A stretch of DNA of 64,000 bases from Paratinospora sagittata. Its lineage: Eukaryota > Streptophyta > Magnoliopsida > Ranunculales > Menispermaceae. Below, in pieces: positions 23,157-34,790 of this stretch. The notes beneath the pieces were generated by a model. The model saw only the letters and a program-made list of their open reading frames with translations, ran no database searches and was not told the DNA's origin. Each line of letters starts with the position of its first letter. Position 1 is the first letter of the stretch. The position numbers were made by a program, and so were the translations under genes. Location of the stretch: positions 23,288,286-23,352,285 of the forward strand of contig CM069603.1 in the NCBI GenBank assembly GCA_035771175.1, in the 5' to 3' direction.

Positions 23157-26100
23157 TGTGGCGACCCCGCACCCCAGACCACCATCCCCCTCAGGATGGC
23201 GTGGGGAATGCCTGGGTGGGACACCCGGTGTAGGCATCCACGACCACCTCAAATCATCCTATGGGATGGTCGGGACCCTACAAGCCTCAACCTAACTCTT
23301 CATAGAGTCCCATTTTTATTTTATTTTTCAACATCAACCTGATAGACTCAACAGTTCTATAATCATCCAAATGCATCCACAAAACTAGCACAATAATGAT
23401 CTCCAAATAAACACATAGTAATGATCATCATCAATTCCCAAAATAAATCCAATAACAGTATAGGGCCAACATACCCAGACCCATCATTCAAAGTCTAAGG
23501 CCCAAGGCCATAATTACAAAAGTTATACAAACTCCTCACCATCTAGGTTTAACATGTGATATAAATTACATATGTACCAAAATAAACAAAACAATATAAA
23601 TATGCATAATTGGACATCCCTGACAATACACAAGATTCCTAGACTCACATCAAGACGTCCTAGCTTTGCAGTGGCTCGGTCCTCAAGTAAATGCAATGCC
23701 TTTATCCTTATCCGAAGGACTTGGAAAGAGAGCGAGAGGGTGAGCCAACTATGCCCAGTGAATAGTATTCATTTATGCCATCAATTATACATCAGTAAAA
23801 GTCATATATATGCATGCATGAAATAATGCTCATGAATATGTGAAACATAAAACACATAATATAATAAGCATTTATCTATCATCATGCATTTTAAAACCAT
23901 CCAACAACCCTTAGCTATAAAGACTTGAAAGTCGGTTCTCCCATGTTGGGGTATAACTAGCTATAAAGAATTGAAAGTCGATCCTCCCATATTGGGGTGT
24001 AGCTTACATCTTTGGGTTATTCATCCACTTTACCACATCATTTTCTTGTTGCAATAGACCAACTTATGGTCCTCCCTTATTGGGGTACAACTAACATCGA
24101 GATCATTCACTTTCAATCATAAGTGAAATTATCCTCCCTGGCGGGGTATGTCAATCTCATACAGTTAAACCTCTAGGGAAAAATGAGCTTGACAACATGT
24201 CAAGCCTCCTAGATATTCAACATTCAATTCCACCTCTAGAGAAGTTAGCTTGGTAATATCTCAAGCCTTCTAGATATTTAATATCTAAAGCAATTTAGCT
24301 TGGCACATTTCAAGCCTTCTAGAGTCTCAATGCATGCCATTTCAAAATTACATTAAACACATGCATTTTCATAATAATATTTCATGACTTTCAACATACA
24401 AGTATAAGTTAATATGATGACACAAGTGAGAATCATAAGGAACAACTACTCATACCTTGCCACACAAGCTATGCTATCCACAACCAGATCAACATCAATT
24501 CCAATCCAAATCAAGATCCAGTAAACCATATTCACACATCAATTATCATGATCATTTCCATACATAAACACTAATCATGATTATATCCACAACGAATAAG
24601 CCTATGTACATCTAAGCCTTATCATGAGTTTCATTTCTCATGATCAGCCTCAACATCCACACAAGACTCATATTCAAATCCAACACAAGTCCAATCATCC
24701 TAAACCCACAATTCAATTCAAATGGGGTTCAATTAGACAAGTTCAATGTCAATTTAATCAATTGACTTTACTTAGGTCAAAAGCCCCAATTTTGGGCAAA
24801 GTCCCAAAATTATGACCTAAGCCAATTTTACACTATACTTAGGGTTTCCAACATGCGTAAACACCTAACTACACCATCATTCATTTAGAATGAGCCAATT
24901 ATTCAACATAGGTAACACGCATCAAATCCCCCCCATGTTCTAGACCTAACTTCTAAGTTTAGGCCAATAACATGGAACCATATCAATTTCTCATTAGAAT
25001 TTGGGCAAAAGCTGCCAACATGCTCAAAATCATCATTGAAAACTATTCCATACATGAGCATTCCAAAATCCAAGGTTTCCATTGAAACCCTAACCTCAAG
25101 CTCACCGAAAACTTAGGTGAAAAGCTTGGAAAATGACATTTAGGCATGGTTTAGGCCTATTAGATCAACCCCGCCAATTTCTTGCTGAAAATTGGGGAAA
25201 ATGCCGCCATTGGGTTCCAAATCAACCTAGGAAACCAAACCCCTAGCATACATTTCGGCCTTAAGGGTTTCCAACAAAACCCTAACCCCATGCACCACCA
25301 AAAACGTGGTGAAGTGCTTGGAAAATGCACATTGGGTGTAGATATAGGTCAAAAGACCTTATTTCTATCATTTCCCACCCATTCCAAGCTCAAAAAACCA
25401 AAACCCTAGTTTGGGAACACCCAAAACCGTGACCCATGGAGAAACCTACACCGTTAGAAAGCTTACCCTCACCTTCAATGGTGATTTCATGAAAAGAAAT
25501 GGAGAAAAACACTTACCTTAGGGTGTAAATGGTGAAGATTTCCCTTTGAAACCCTAGTTTTCCTCCTTCCTTCTATCTCCAATTCGTTCTTAACTCATAT
25601 GGGAGAAGTTGCAACTTTTTCCCCTTTTAAAATGCTAGCATTTGGCCAAATTTCACTAAAAAAAGTGCCTAGAAACGTGAGGGGCGCACTACTACAATTC
25701 TTCATTTCTTCACTACGCGCTCAACACACATCGAAATTTCACGTATAGCCAGTCGATTTCTATGTAAAAATGTGTTCCAAACTCATTTTTAATAACCCCA
25801 AGTCCATTTGACACACCAATAATTAATTATCATAAAATCAACACATATACACAACACATTCCAATATAATTCACATATTCACCATGTATTGAAATACAAC
25901 TTTCCCATTTATCAAAAAAGGTGCATTAAATGAGAACATTTAATGCGGTCCTTTCAACAAGTCACAAGTCAAGATGATGACTTGTTCAACAAGTTACTTA
26001 TATGTAGCGTCTCCAACAAGCCACCCACAATAGTATTAATATGGCTAATGAGATTAATAAAAATAATAACACCACCAATAATAATACTTTCTTTTTTTGT

Positions 26101-26271
26101 AAGCAATAATCACATACAACTCATTAAACAACTTAAAATGATGCTAAAATGCTTGAACTAACACACATCAAACATCAAACACACAAACATACACATCAAT
26201 GAAAGCACATAGAGTTTGGGTAAAATGAAAATGAGTTATGGGCTAGATGAAATGATTTTTGGGGTGTCACA
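23157..26271 (-). repeat. 5' LTR of a truncated Tekay-type element
   Basis: Plus-strand borders TGTGGCGACC (23157) and GGGGTGTCACA (26271), 3,115 bases. The first 130 bases are clearly related to 19744-19870, the rest is a different subfamily. It contains internal short repeats: two 46-base units at 23912-24003 (TAGCTATAAAG...), and about three AGCTTG...CAAGCC(T)TCTAG units at 24168-24325. No coding region. It was inserted into the RNase H part of the gypsy pol that starts at 26272. Confidence 0.82.
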
Positions 26272-26752
26272 GGCAACATTACTTGTGGGGCAAAGAAACA
26301 GTGACCCACACTAATCATGAACCTCTGAAGTATCTCGAAACTCAAAGCAAGTTGCAGCAAACAAGGCACTTTAAGTGGATGGGCTATCTGCAGCAGTACC
26401 AGCTGGTTATTAAATATAAGAAAGGGGCGACAAACAAGTTAGTTGATTTCCTGTTTAAGCCACCTGCCAAATTGGTTGTTGTGGAGATGCAAGTGTTACC
26501 ATCTGGATTTGACTCGTACAAAGTGGGTTACTTGGAGGAAGAAGATCTGAAGAGATTTTATAACAATTTTGTTGAGTCAAATATGGAGAGCAACGGGTAC
26601 CGTGTTGAAGATGGGTTGCTATTTAAAGAAAGTAAATTGTGTATTCCAAAAGAACACCGACTGGCTTTAATTAGAGAAGCTCAAACATCCTTGCTCGCAA
26701 GACATTTTGGGCTGCAGAAGACTTGCAAATTTTCAGCGGTATGTGTATTGGT
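26272..26752 (+). pseudogene. gypsy RNase H end and integrase zinc-finger start
   Basis: The open frame continues from the LTR border. It reads HYLWGKETVTHTNHEPLKYL, RHFKWMGYLQQYQLVIKYKKG and NKLVDFLFKPP, the usual C-terminus of gypsy RNase H (HTDH is here HTNH, a change at a conserved Asp). After a variable linker it gives LIREAQTSLLARHFGLQKT, the His part of the integrase HHCC zinc finger, then a frame break and YVYWL. The coding sequence is interrupted at 26752 by a copia LTR and goes on at 31105. Confidence 0.82.
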
Positions 26753-27354
26753 TGTCAACCTATGCGGTTCATCACTTAGCTCGTCCCTTAATATACTGCG
26801 ATAAAGTATGTTTTGATGATCACAAACAAAGTACTTTTCAGTGCTAAACATGCGTGTATCAAGACTTCATCAAAGCACCTAAGGAAAGAAAAAAGCCAAG
26901 GAAAGACTCTATCAAGGAACTCAAAGATCACATCCAACAGTCAAGTTCGTCTCAACCAAAGAACTTCAACGATCACACCATGATTTCAAGATCACTTCAC
27001 TCGAACGATTCAATCAAGCTTCAAGACTACATCTCTCGATCAACGTTGTCATTCATCTCCGCAAAGCTCTTATTGAAGATCTCATAATGAAGAGTTGGGT
27101 TTAACGGCTATGAGAAAAGAGAAATACACAACGTATTAAGGTATATCTTTCTGTAATCGTTATTGCTCAAAATGTTTTTCAAAACCATGCATAAATCATC
27201 TACATATGTTTTTTTCTAATCTGCATGTTTTGATTTCATGTTTTTACGGTATTTCAAATGATCTAATACTATATATTTAATTTGAAATCTACCGAGTTTT
27301 TATTCGCATTTATCATATATTTTATCGCGAGTCAAAACTGTTTTCAAAGATTCT

Positions 27355-28080
27355 TCCAGTACGCCAATGAGATAGCAATGTTCTCCTAAACTTGATAAGT
27401 CAGGACGCTGATAACGTTCAAGGTTGAATTGAATTAATTTATTAGGACGCTTACTTGTATAGTAGCGACCTCATTTATTAGTGAACCTCTGAAGTTGTCT
27501 GGAAGCTAACTCAGCATTAGCTCACTAAAAGATGTCTTAAGTTCTTCAAAGAATGTTTCTTTGAGGACGCTGAAAGTTATAAGTTGAACAATCTATCAGG
27601 ACGCTATCTGGATAGAAGCGCCCTCACCTTTAGGAATCAATTTAGTAACTTTCAGGACGCTAATTGTCCTTCAGCGTATTTGTGTCTTATTTAAAATATT
27701 TTTAATCGGTAGGACGCTTACATTATTGTAGTGCCCTCATGATATGTTTTAAAGTGTTTTTAACTGGTAGGACGCTTACGTAATGTACCGCCCTCATGTT
27801 TTGTTTTATGTTTTAAAGGCAGAATGGTTACTCAGATAGTAGTGCCCTCATGCACTTAGTTGTTTTAAAACATAGCAGGACGCTAACTGTGCATTAGCGC
27901 CCTCAAGTTTAAGTCGTCTAAGTAACAAAGTACGTCAGGATGCTTACGAGTTAGTAGCGCCCTCACTTTAGTGTTCAGCAGGACACTTACACGTAATAAG
28001 TGCCCTCAAAGATCAAAACGACATTGTTGATATTATGTGTGAGGACACTGATTATGGAATCATGACGCTAATTCAATAAG
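27355..28080 (+). repeat. array of about 13 palindromic units in the copia LTR (U3)
   Basis: Same unit type as at 12060-12720 (AGGACGCTTAC ... GTAGCGCCCTCA), with units near 27444, 27597, 27711, 27768, 27880, 27935 and 27978. One unit at 27768-27800 is nearly a full palindrome around GTAATGTAC. Order of variant units agrees with the sister LTR, so the array is old and stable. Confidence 0.85.
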
Positions 28081-29018
28081 CATCACTGTTCGAAGAAGTA
28101 CACTACATCAGTTTACGTTTTCTGAATAGATTTTTGCACAGAATCCTTCTTAGACCTATCAAAGATTATCTTTGATACATGAAATAAGTTTTTCTAAAAC
28201 TTTCCTTTTTCATGAAATCTGAAAAGAACCAGAATGTTAGTGAAAATTGCAGTTGCCATTTTCATATAACATTCTAGTCGTTGTGTGTAAACGTTCATAT
28301 TATTTGAACTTCAAATGTCTGACGGCTATGTCCCACTAAGTCTATAAATACCAGCACTTAGGATCAAACAACTTGCCAATCAATTTGTCTTGTGACAATA
28401 CTTTTTGAAAATTAGTTTGTGTCAAAATGAATTTCTTTTTCTAAACTTTCAAAGTATTTTTCACTGATACCTTATGTACTCAAATGATTTTTATACTGAG
28501 CTTGTTTTCATTCTATCTTTGAAAATCTATTTGATCTGGTATAAACTCAAATTCTTAGCACTGATTCATATTTGGTATCATTCTTGCTGGAGATAGAATT
28601 TGAGAAATAGTTCAAGATATACAGTTGTACTTGATTTCATATCTTAAGTATTGTATTGAACTATATCAGTAGTTGCGTTAACTACTGATTACTGAACCAA
28701 AAGTTTTCATACTTATATTTTATAACTATTTTGAAAATTGTCTGTGTCTTTGATTTACACCAGTCCTTTGTGTTTTAAGTCAATCTTTATTCGATATTTA
28801 TTTATTTTCAAAGAAGTATTGATTTTCATATCATATCATTCATGCTTTTTGAAACTGCACTTAAGCAATACCGAACATTGAAAGGTAAAGGACCGAAGGT
28901 GTATTTCAACTTAGCATTACCTATTTCATATTTCATATCTTTGTAATGCTATGTAATGAACTTAATTGTAAAGTGTTCTACTTTGTTAGAACCAACATTA
29001 TTTGTTGTACTGCTGGTG

Positions 29019-30527
29019 TGATAAGTTGAGTTTTAGATTAGTATTTTACGTGTTAATTTCATAGGTTTTTAGGTGCATTGAGTTAGTTTTTAGACATATT
29101 TGCATTAATTAGTTCATTTAGTGTTTTAGGTTCATTTAGATATTTTTAGGAGTTTTATAAGTTAGTTTTAGTGATTTTCATAAATAAAATACATTAGGCT
29201 AGTTTAGGAAAATAATAATGATTTATAGGTATTTTTCCTAAAGTCAATTGCATCCTTTTTATATTAATTTTGTCAATATTTTACAAGCTATGCATAGTGC
29301 ATATAAAATTATACATATTAATACACACTTGCATATAATATAAATCATTTACTTGTGTTTTGTTTTGTAGGAAAATAAAGAGCTTTGAATGTGGATCCAT
29401 GTTGCAAAAAGAAGAGCCAGAAAAAATGGGAAAAAAATGGCCAAGTCCCAGAAGAAATGGTGTCTGGGCGCCACAGCGCCCATCGCAGCGCCCATAAGAG
29501 TCTATCAGAGCGCCACGGCACCCATCACGGCTCTCCGATAGAAGTTTGCGCGAAAAAAGAAAAACATCAACTATTGCCGCGACGCTACGATTTGGTGCGA
29601 GAGAGAGAGGTTTTTAGGGGCTAGATTAGGGTTTTTGAATGAGAGGCAAGTGAAGGATTGAAAAAGAAGAAGAGTTCCAGGTTCACGAAAAGAAGAAGAA
29701 GAAGGAGAGTCCACTATTGACAAATGGGGTTTCTTCATTTATCTTCTAATCTTAGTTTGTTTCCATGTTTTCTTCTTTAACTCTTTCTCTTGTATCTATG
29801 GATTTGATTATGAACTAAATAGATAATCTAGAGATTTGATTTAGCTTTGTTGGATCTTGTGATTGAGTCATTGTTTGTGTGTTTTTTAACAATCTTTTGG
29901 GTTTATTTATGATTCTCCATGCTTAATGTTTTCAAATCGCTGATCACTCTTTGAATGAACTTAGATTTAGTTTCTATCACTCGAGAGAGGGGATATCGAA
30001 TTTGATCAAGGGATTTGTAACCTAGGGTAGAGTAATGAGTCGAGACACCTACAAAACCTTTTGAAATCCATTAAAATGAATCATAGAACCTAAGGCATTC
30101 TTGATCTAAAGGTTTATCACTCGAGAGAGGGAATTGATAAATTGAGAGTAGATATTTAAGCTATCACTCGAGAGAAGGGTTTGAATGAAAAAGGATTAAG
30201 GATTTATAAATTTCAGAAATTAATTCATTAACACAATTATTAGAAATCATGAGAGACAACACAGTGAGATCTAAACTCTAGAACTATAAATCCATTGATT
30301 TCTCTCCAATTTCCATTTATTTTGTTTGTTTTTATTTGCCTTTGTTTAATTTGCATTTTATCAGTTAATTCACTCCACTTTTTATCACCTAGATAAAACC
30401 ATTAATCATTGTAGAATTGGGAATTAAGATTAGAAAAATTACCTTCTCTGTGGATACGATAACCCACTCACCATGAGTATTATAACTTGATAATTCATTC
30501 ACTTGCAAATTTAAATTTACGCTATCA
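29019..30527 (+). repeat. Athila-type solo LTR inside the copia LTR
   Basis: Starts TGATAAGTTGAG and ends GCTATCA, 1,509 bases. Comparison with the uninterrupted sister copia LTR near 13675-13690 gives the insertion point; the flanks gtgtg (29016-29020, overlapping the TG) and gtttg (30528-30532) fit a 5-base duplication with one change. Contains the GC-rich island at 29464-29540 (several GGCGC/GCGCC) and three CTCGAGAGA motifs at 29981, 30121 and 30166. No coding sequence. Confidence 0.85.
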
Positions 30528-30599
30528 GTTTGTTTCGATGTAAAACAACTAGGCCTAGTGGACGTGATTCACTTAAGTGATTTCAGGTTTGAAATCACA

Positions 30600-30890
30600 A
30601 CGATTCTTCCTGATCCTGTAAAAGGAACATGGGTTCTTCCTCAGCCCTAAAAAAGGAAACCGGTTCATCCTCATCCCGTAAAAGGATAGGTGTGTCCTTA
30701 ACCTTAAAAAGGATAGGTTATCTCTTAGCCTTTAAAAGAGAATCGGTTCATCCTGATCTCGTAAAAGGATAGGCTATCTATTGCCTGTAAAAGAGAAACG
30801 GTTCATCCTTAGCCCGTAAAAGGATAGGTTTTCCTTTAACCTATAAAAGGGCAGCTGTAACGGTTTGGTTCTCACCCATAAGAGAACCCC
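30600..30890 (+). repeat. second array of the copia LTR, downstream part
   Basis: About eight units such as TCCTTAGCCCGTAAAAGGA, GGTTCTTCCTCAGCCC and TCTCTTAGCC-AAAGAGA, each an imperfect inverted repeat, as at 13740-14100. Confidence 0.72.
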
Positions 30891-31104
30891 TTAGTGATAA
30901 GATTAAAATTCTAACTTAGTAGGTTAGGTAGTGGACGTAGACGCGGCCAAACCACTATAAATCGTGTGTCTCACTTTTGCAATTTAGTTTGTGTTCTATT
31001 TTTCATCCAATTCTAATACACTCATGTAAATCACTAAGTTATTGGAAGATAATTTTAAAATTGACCGTCGCACCCCATTTACCCTCCTCTTGGGTGGACC
31101 AACA

Positions 31105-31602
31105 TTAGCCGTGGGATGACTACAGAGGTCAACAGGTTCATTAAAGGGTGTACAATATGTTGCATGAGTAAGCCCAGTAATAGAAAATTGAGACTTTACA
31201 CTTCATTGCTAGTTCCCGAGGAGCCTTGGGAATGTATATCTATGGATTTCTTAGGTGGTTTATCAACTACCCAGAAAGGTAATGATTATGTCTTTGTGTG
31301 GTGGATCGTTTTAGCAAAATGACCATCATGCTCCCATGTAAAAAGATGGTTACAACTGAGGGTGCAGTAGAACTTTTCTTCCAAAATGTCTTCATCCACT
31401 TTGGGTTACCTGAAAACATCATCAATGACCAGGATAATAGATTTATGAGTAAATTTTGGAAGTCATTTTGCAGTATGATTGATGCTCAGTTGAAAAGGTC
31501 AACAACTTTTCACCAACAAACAAATGGGAAAACAGAGTGGTGTACAGATTAATTGTTCAACTTCTATTTGGGTATAATCAGCAAAGACCTTGGAGTTGGG
31601 AT
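31105..31602 (+). pseudogene. gypsy integrase core (second piece)
   Basis: Two frames, 31116-31322 and 31298-31552. The first has FIKGCTICCMSKPS (the Cys pair of the zinc finger, C-x2-C) and PWECISMDFLGGLS with the first catalytic Asp. The second has FSKMTIMLPCKK, FGLPENIINDQDNRFMS with the second catalytic Asp (the usual SDRD is NDQD) and FHQQTNGKTEW, where the catalytic Glu is expected (TDGQTE). A one-base frame change lies near 31300. The copia family B solo LTR interrupts at 31602; the reading RPWSWD resumes at 33570 with DENLSY. Confidence 0.84.
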
Positions 31603-33569
31603 TGTAGGTCATCCAAGAGGGGGGGTTGAATTGGGTGTTTCGGCCAATTAAGTCAATTTTATATTTTTTGTGTGATCCTTAAATTGGTTAAGGAATTTGT
31701 TCAAATATATCTTGTGCAAGAAATAAATACACAAATTAAATGCAAACACACAAGATTTTTATGTGGTTCAAAAACCCAATTTCCTACGTCCACGCCTAGA
31801 GAAAACCTCTCTAAGATTCCACTATCTAAAATTCACTTACCGGATGTGAATCAAACTGTTAGAAATGTCTTTTCACAGGTTCAAGACAAACTTATCCTTT
31901 TACAGGCTAAAGATGAACCGACTACTTCATTTTGCAGGATAAGGAAGAACATAAAATCCTTTTACCGGGCTAAGGATGAACCACTCGACCCTTTTCAAGA
32001 GAAAGGGTGAAACTACCTTTGATTCCAACCTAAAAATCTTAAGTGAATCAAATTCACTAGACTTGGTTGTTTCAATCTTGAAACAAACCAAAACTCTAAT
32101 TACAAATATTACAATGAAGCTCAAGATATGACAATTTCAATCAATACAAGATATGAAATTAAAGCTCATGGATTGAGTAAACTTACAACCATATACCTTT
32201 CATGTATCCATATTGCCTATATGAATGACGTTGAAAAATGTGCATGATTGATGCAAAAGTTGAAGCTTCAAAATCACCAAGATGATTTTTTCCACCTTTC
32301 AAATGCTCTCTCTATGTGTTTTTGAAAATAAGAAGAGATGAAAGATAAAGGTTACACATTCTCTCATTTTCTCACAAAAACATTAAATCTCTAGGGAGTT
32401 TTGGATTTTGAAATCAAACACTCATCTTCCCTAGAATCAAAAAGTTTTCTCTCAAAGATATTGGAATTTGAAAATTGTGGAGTGAAACCAAAAGAGAGAT
32501 ATGAAGATACTTGAAAAAAACATTTGAACACTTGTTGAAAACAATTGAACACTTAAATGATTTTTCTTAAAACCAAGTAGAAAAGATTTTGTAGAAACTT
32601 GAGTTTTCTTTTTGAAAATAAGGAGAACAAAGCAAAGCACAAATTTCAAAAATTTTGCTCACAATGAGCTAAGGCATATATTTATAGAAAAATATTTCTA
32701 AAAAAGTAAGAACTTTGGTTTTGTACATAGAACCTCGTTTCTGTTCCAAATACACATGGGAACAACTATTTGTTTTTGTCACGAAAACATGTTTCTTTTG
32801 AGTGAAACGCATTTCTATGCATTTTCAATAAATGCCTAAAAAGGAGGAAATTCGTTTCTTGAAGAGGCAACGCGTTTTTGTGTATTTTCTAGAAATGCTC
32901 AAAAAGGAGGAAACACGTTTTTGTGTATAATTCCAGAAAACATCATTCTGGAATTTCTAGGGCAAACACGTTTCTTAACAAGGAACACGTTTCTGCTTGA
33001 CACAGTGAAATTTCACTAAGTACAAATAGGAAATGCACTTTCGTTTTCACAAAAACTTTGAAACGTGTTTTTCTTAATAATTTTGTGATTAAAACATGTT
33101 TTCACGATAAACCAATGTTAAATACAATTGAATGGACTTTAAAACATTGTGATTGAAATACTTTTGAGATCAACATATAAATCAAAATCATTTTGATCAA
33201 ACAAACAAAATTTGACTTTTATGAAAACGGTTGACTTTCGAAAACAAATAATTTTAAAGTATGATGCATGCATGCAATGATTTGGAATCAAATGAGCAAT
33301 GTAAAGACAATAAAGATTACAATTTAATTCTAATTATACTTGTAAGCTCTCATCCTTTATTATCGAGTCAACTCATCCAAGCTTTTGACTTTGACTTTAC
33401 CTAATCTACTGGAGTTGACTTGAGATCACGTGAATCTTGTATTGACTTTTTTCTTTTGCTTAATGCTGAAACATGTTCAATTCAACCATTAGCACCATGG
33501 TTACATTGTTTGTTAGCATCAAAACACTTAAGAAAAATCTAAGTGGAAAACATCTTAGCTAAGTCAACA
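31603..33569 (-). repeat. copia-type solo LTR, family B, with perfect target duplication
   Basis: Plus-strand borders TGTAGGTCATCCAAGAGG and AAGTCAACA; flanked by gggat on both sides (31598-31602 and 33570-33574). The minus strand resembles family A in its last 100 bases (CCTCTTGGGT...CAACA) and in the array at 31870-32000. A minus-strand TATA box (CTATAAATATATG) is at 32675-32687. No coding region. Length 1,967 bases. Confidence 0.87.
32700..33100 (-). repeat. array of ACGTTT-type units in the family B LTR (U3)
   Basis: Roughly nine to ten degenerate units built on AAACACGTTTCTG or CAACGCGTTTTTG, some joined by GAAATGC(C)TAAAAAGGAGGAAA (repeated at 32835 and 32892). The core AAACGCGTTT/AAACACGTTT is palindromic or nearly so. 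On the minus strand it lies upstream of the TATA box, the same position as the family A array. Confidence 0.72.
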
Positions 33570-34270
33570 GGGATGAAAATCTTTCCTATATATAATATTA
33601 TTATAATAAAGCAGTTCACAATTTTACAAGGAAGTCTCGATTTGAGTTGTGTTATTATAGCTTTGTTCCACTGTTTGATTTGAAATTTTCCACTAATTTA
33701 TCTCATAATAGTGAAAGGTTAGAAGAGGTGGATGCAGTCAAGTTCATTCAACGCATTCAACAAATTCATCACCAGGTGCGAGGAAATTTAAAAAAAGGCA
33801 CAACAGAAGTATAAAGAGCGACATGACAAGCATAGCACTCAGCACACTTTCCAAGTTAGAGGCCTTGTATCGCTATACATCGGGAAAGCTTGACTACAGT
33901 GGCCTAATTCAGTATCTTAGAATAGTATGGGACAAATGCTTTTAAGCTAGATTTGCCAGGTTATATGCAGATGTATTTAGTGGAACATGCAGGAAATCTG
34001 AAGTAGTTTGAGTCGTTCCTACTTGATGAATGAGGAGAGTCGCCAGCTTTTCCAGCTGTACATGATCTGATACCAAGTAAGGTAGCTATTGAAGACTTGG
34101 TTCTGGGCAAGAAGACTCGGATGACCAAAATAGGCGCACAGGAATTTTTCCAGATTTTTCAAAATGGTCAATATCCTAATCGTTCCAAGTGGTACTCAAA
34201 CGACCAGGTGTGGGAAAAATTTTCCCACCTACTTCATTGATGCTTTTGTGGAACCAAAATCCTTCTGATG
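33570..34270 (+). pseudogene. gypsy integrase C-terminal part (third piece)
   Basis: Resumes in the frame DENLSYI, then YYYNKAVHNFTRKSRFE, the integrase end of a gypsy element. Next come IQRIHHQVRGN-like and HDKHSTQHTFQV-like stretches (33745-33860), expected before the GPY/F domain, and a Lys/Arg-rich end with WYSNDQVWEKFSHL (34190-34230) in the place of a chromodomain end. Stops at 33605, 33815 and later show that it is dead. The piece proves that the solo LTR 31603-33569 is an insertion. Confidence 0.72.
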
Positions 34271-34279
34271 GGGGAGGTC

Positions 34280-34790
34280 TAATCCATCTTGTAGGCCCTA
34301 TTTCACAACCACAAAAAGTAAAAAAAGAAAAAAGAAAGTGGAGTTCGTACCACTCTCCCATTCCCTCTCAAACACTACTTCTCTGTCCTGCTCTATCTCT
34401 ACCACTTCTCAATATGGGAGTTGACTCATTCTCCTTACCCTGTGTATAAAAGGGGGTTCAAGTGTGTTTTATTTTTACAGAAAAAAATAGAAAGAAAAGA
34501 AAATTGCTGGAAAAATAAAATAGAAGAGAAAGGAAAAAGTTGTAAAAAGGGGATTACATTAACGAGCTGTGTTGCTGAAATCAATAAATATTTTTGGAAA
34601 ACAATTCTCTCTATAGTGGGTTTTTAATACTCTACGGGGTCGTGGATATTTCTCCACATTGGAGTTTTACCGTGCAAAAAAAAAAATTGTCTCTTTAATT
34701 CTTTGTTTTTTTATATTCCTGCAAATTTTAATTTATCTTCAATTACTATTTTTCTTAATTTATTTCTGTCATTGGAATCAGATCATTGAT
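34280..34790 (+). repeat. probable 3' LTR of the chromovirus-like element
   Basis: Follows a polypurine-like GATGGGGGAGG (34267-34277). Contains a strong TATA box (GTATAAAAGGGGG, 34444-34456), a polyadenylation-like AATAAA (34583-34588) and a short untranslated-like tail. No second copy is in the window, so both edges are approximate and the call rests on position and promoter features only. Confidence 0.45.
34445..34453 (+). promoter_or_regulatory. TATA box in the probable LTR
   Basis: TATAAAAGG, one of the best TATA matches in the window, about 160 bases into the probable LTR. Confidence 0.5.

Larger units (their letters stand above)
26753..31104 (+). repeat. copia (SIRE-type) LTR family A, split by an Athila solo LTR
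   Basis: Starts TGTCAACCTATGCGG and ends GGACCAACA. Without the insert at 29019-30527 it is about 2.84 kb and collinear with 11392-14309. TATA box at 28341-28352. No coding sequence. Flanks ttggt and ttagc could be a diverged 5-base duplication (two transitions). It separates two collinear parts of a gypsy integrase, which shows that it is an insertion. Confidence 0.83.
26272..34790 (+). mobile_element. chromovirus-like Ty3/gypsy element, 3' half, split by two copia LTR insertions
   Basis: Host element pieces at 26272-26752 (RNase H end and integrase start), 31105-31602 (integrase core) and 33570-about 34270 (integrase end), followed by a probable 3' LTR. The pieces are collinear parts of one pol. 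Everything upstream of RNase H is missing, replaced by the Tekay-type LTR. The reading frame and motifs differ from the Tekay copies (QYYYNKAVH instead of YNNSYQSSI), so it is a separate lineage. Confidence 0.82.
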
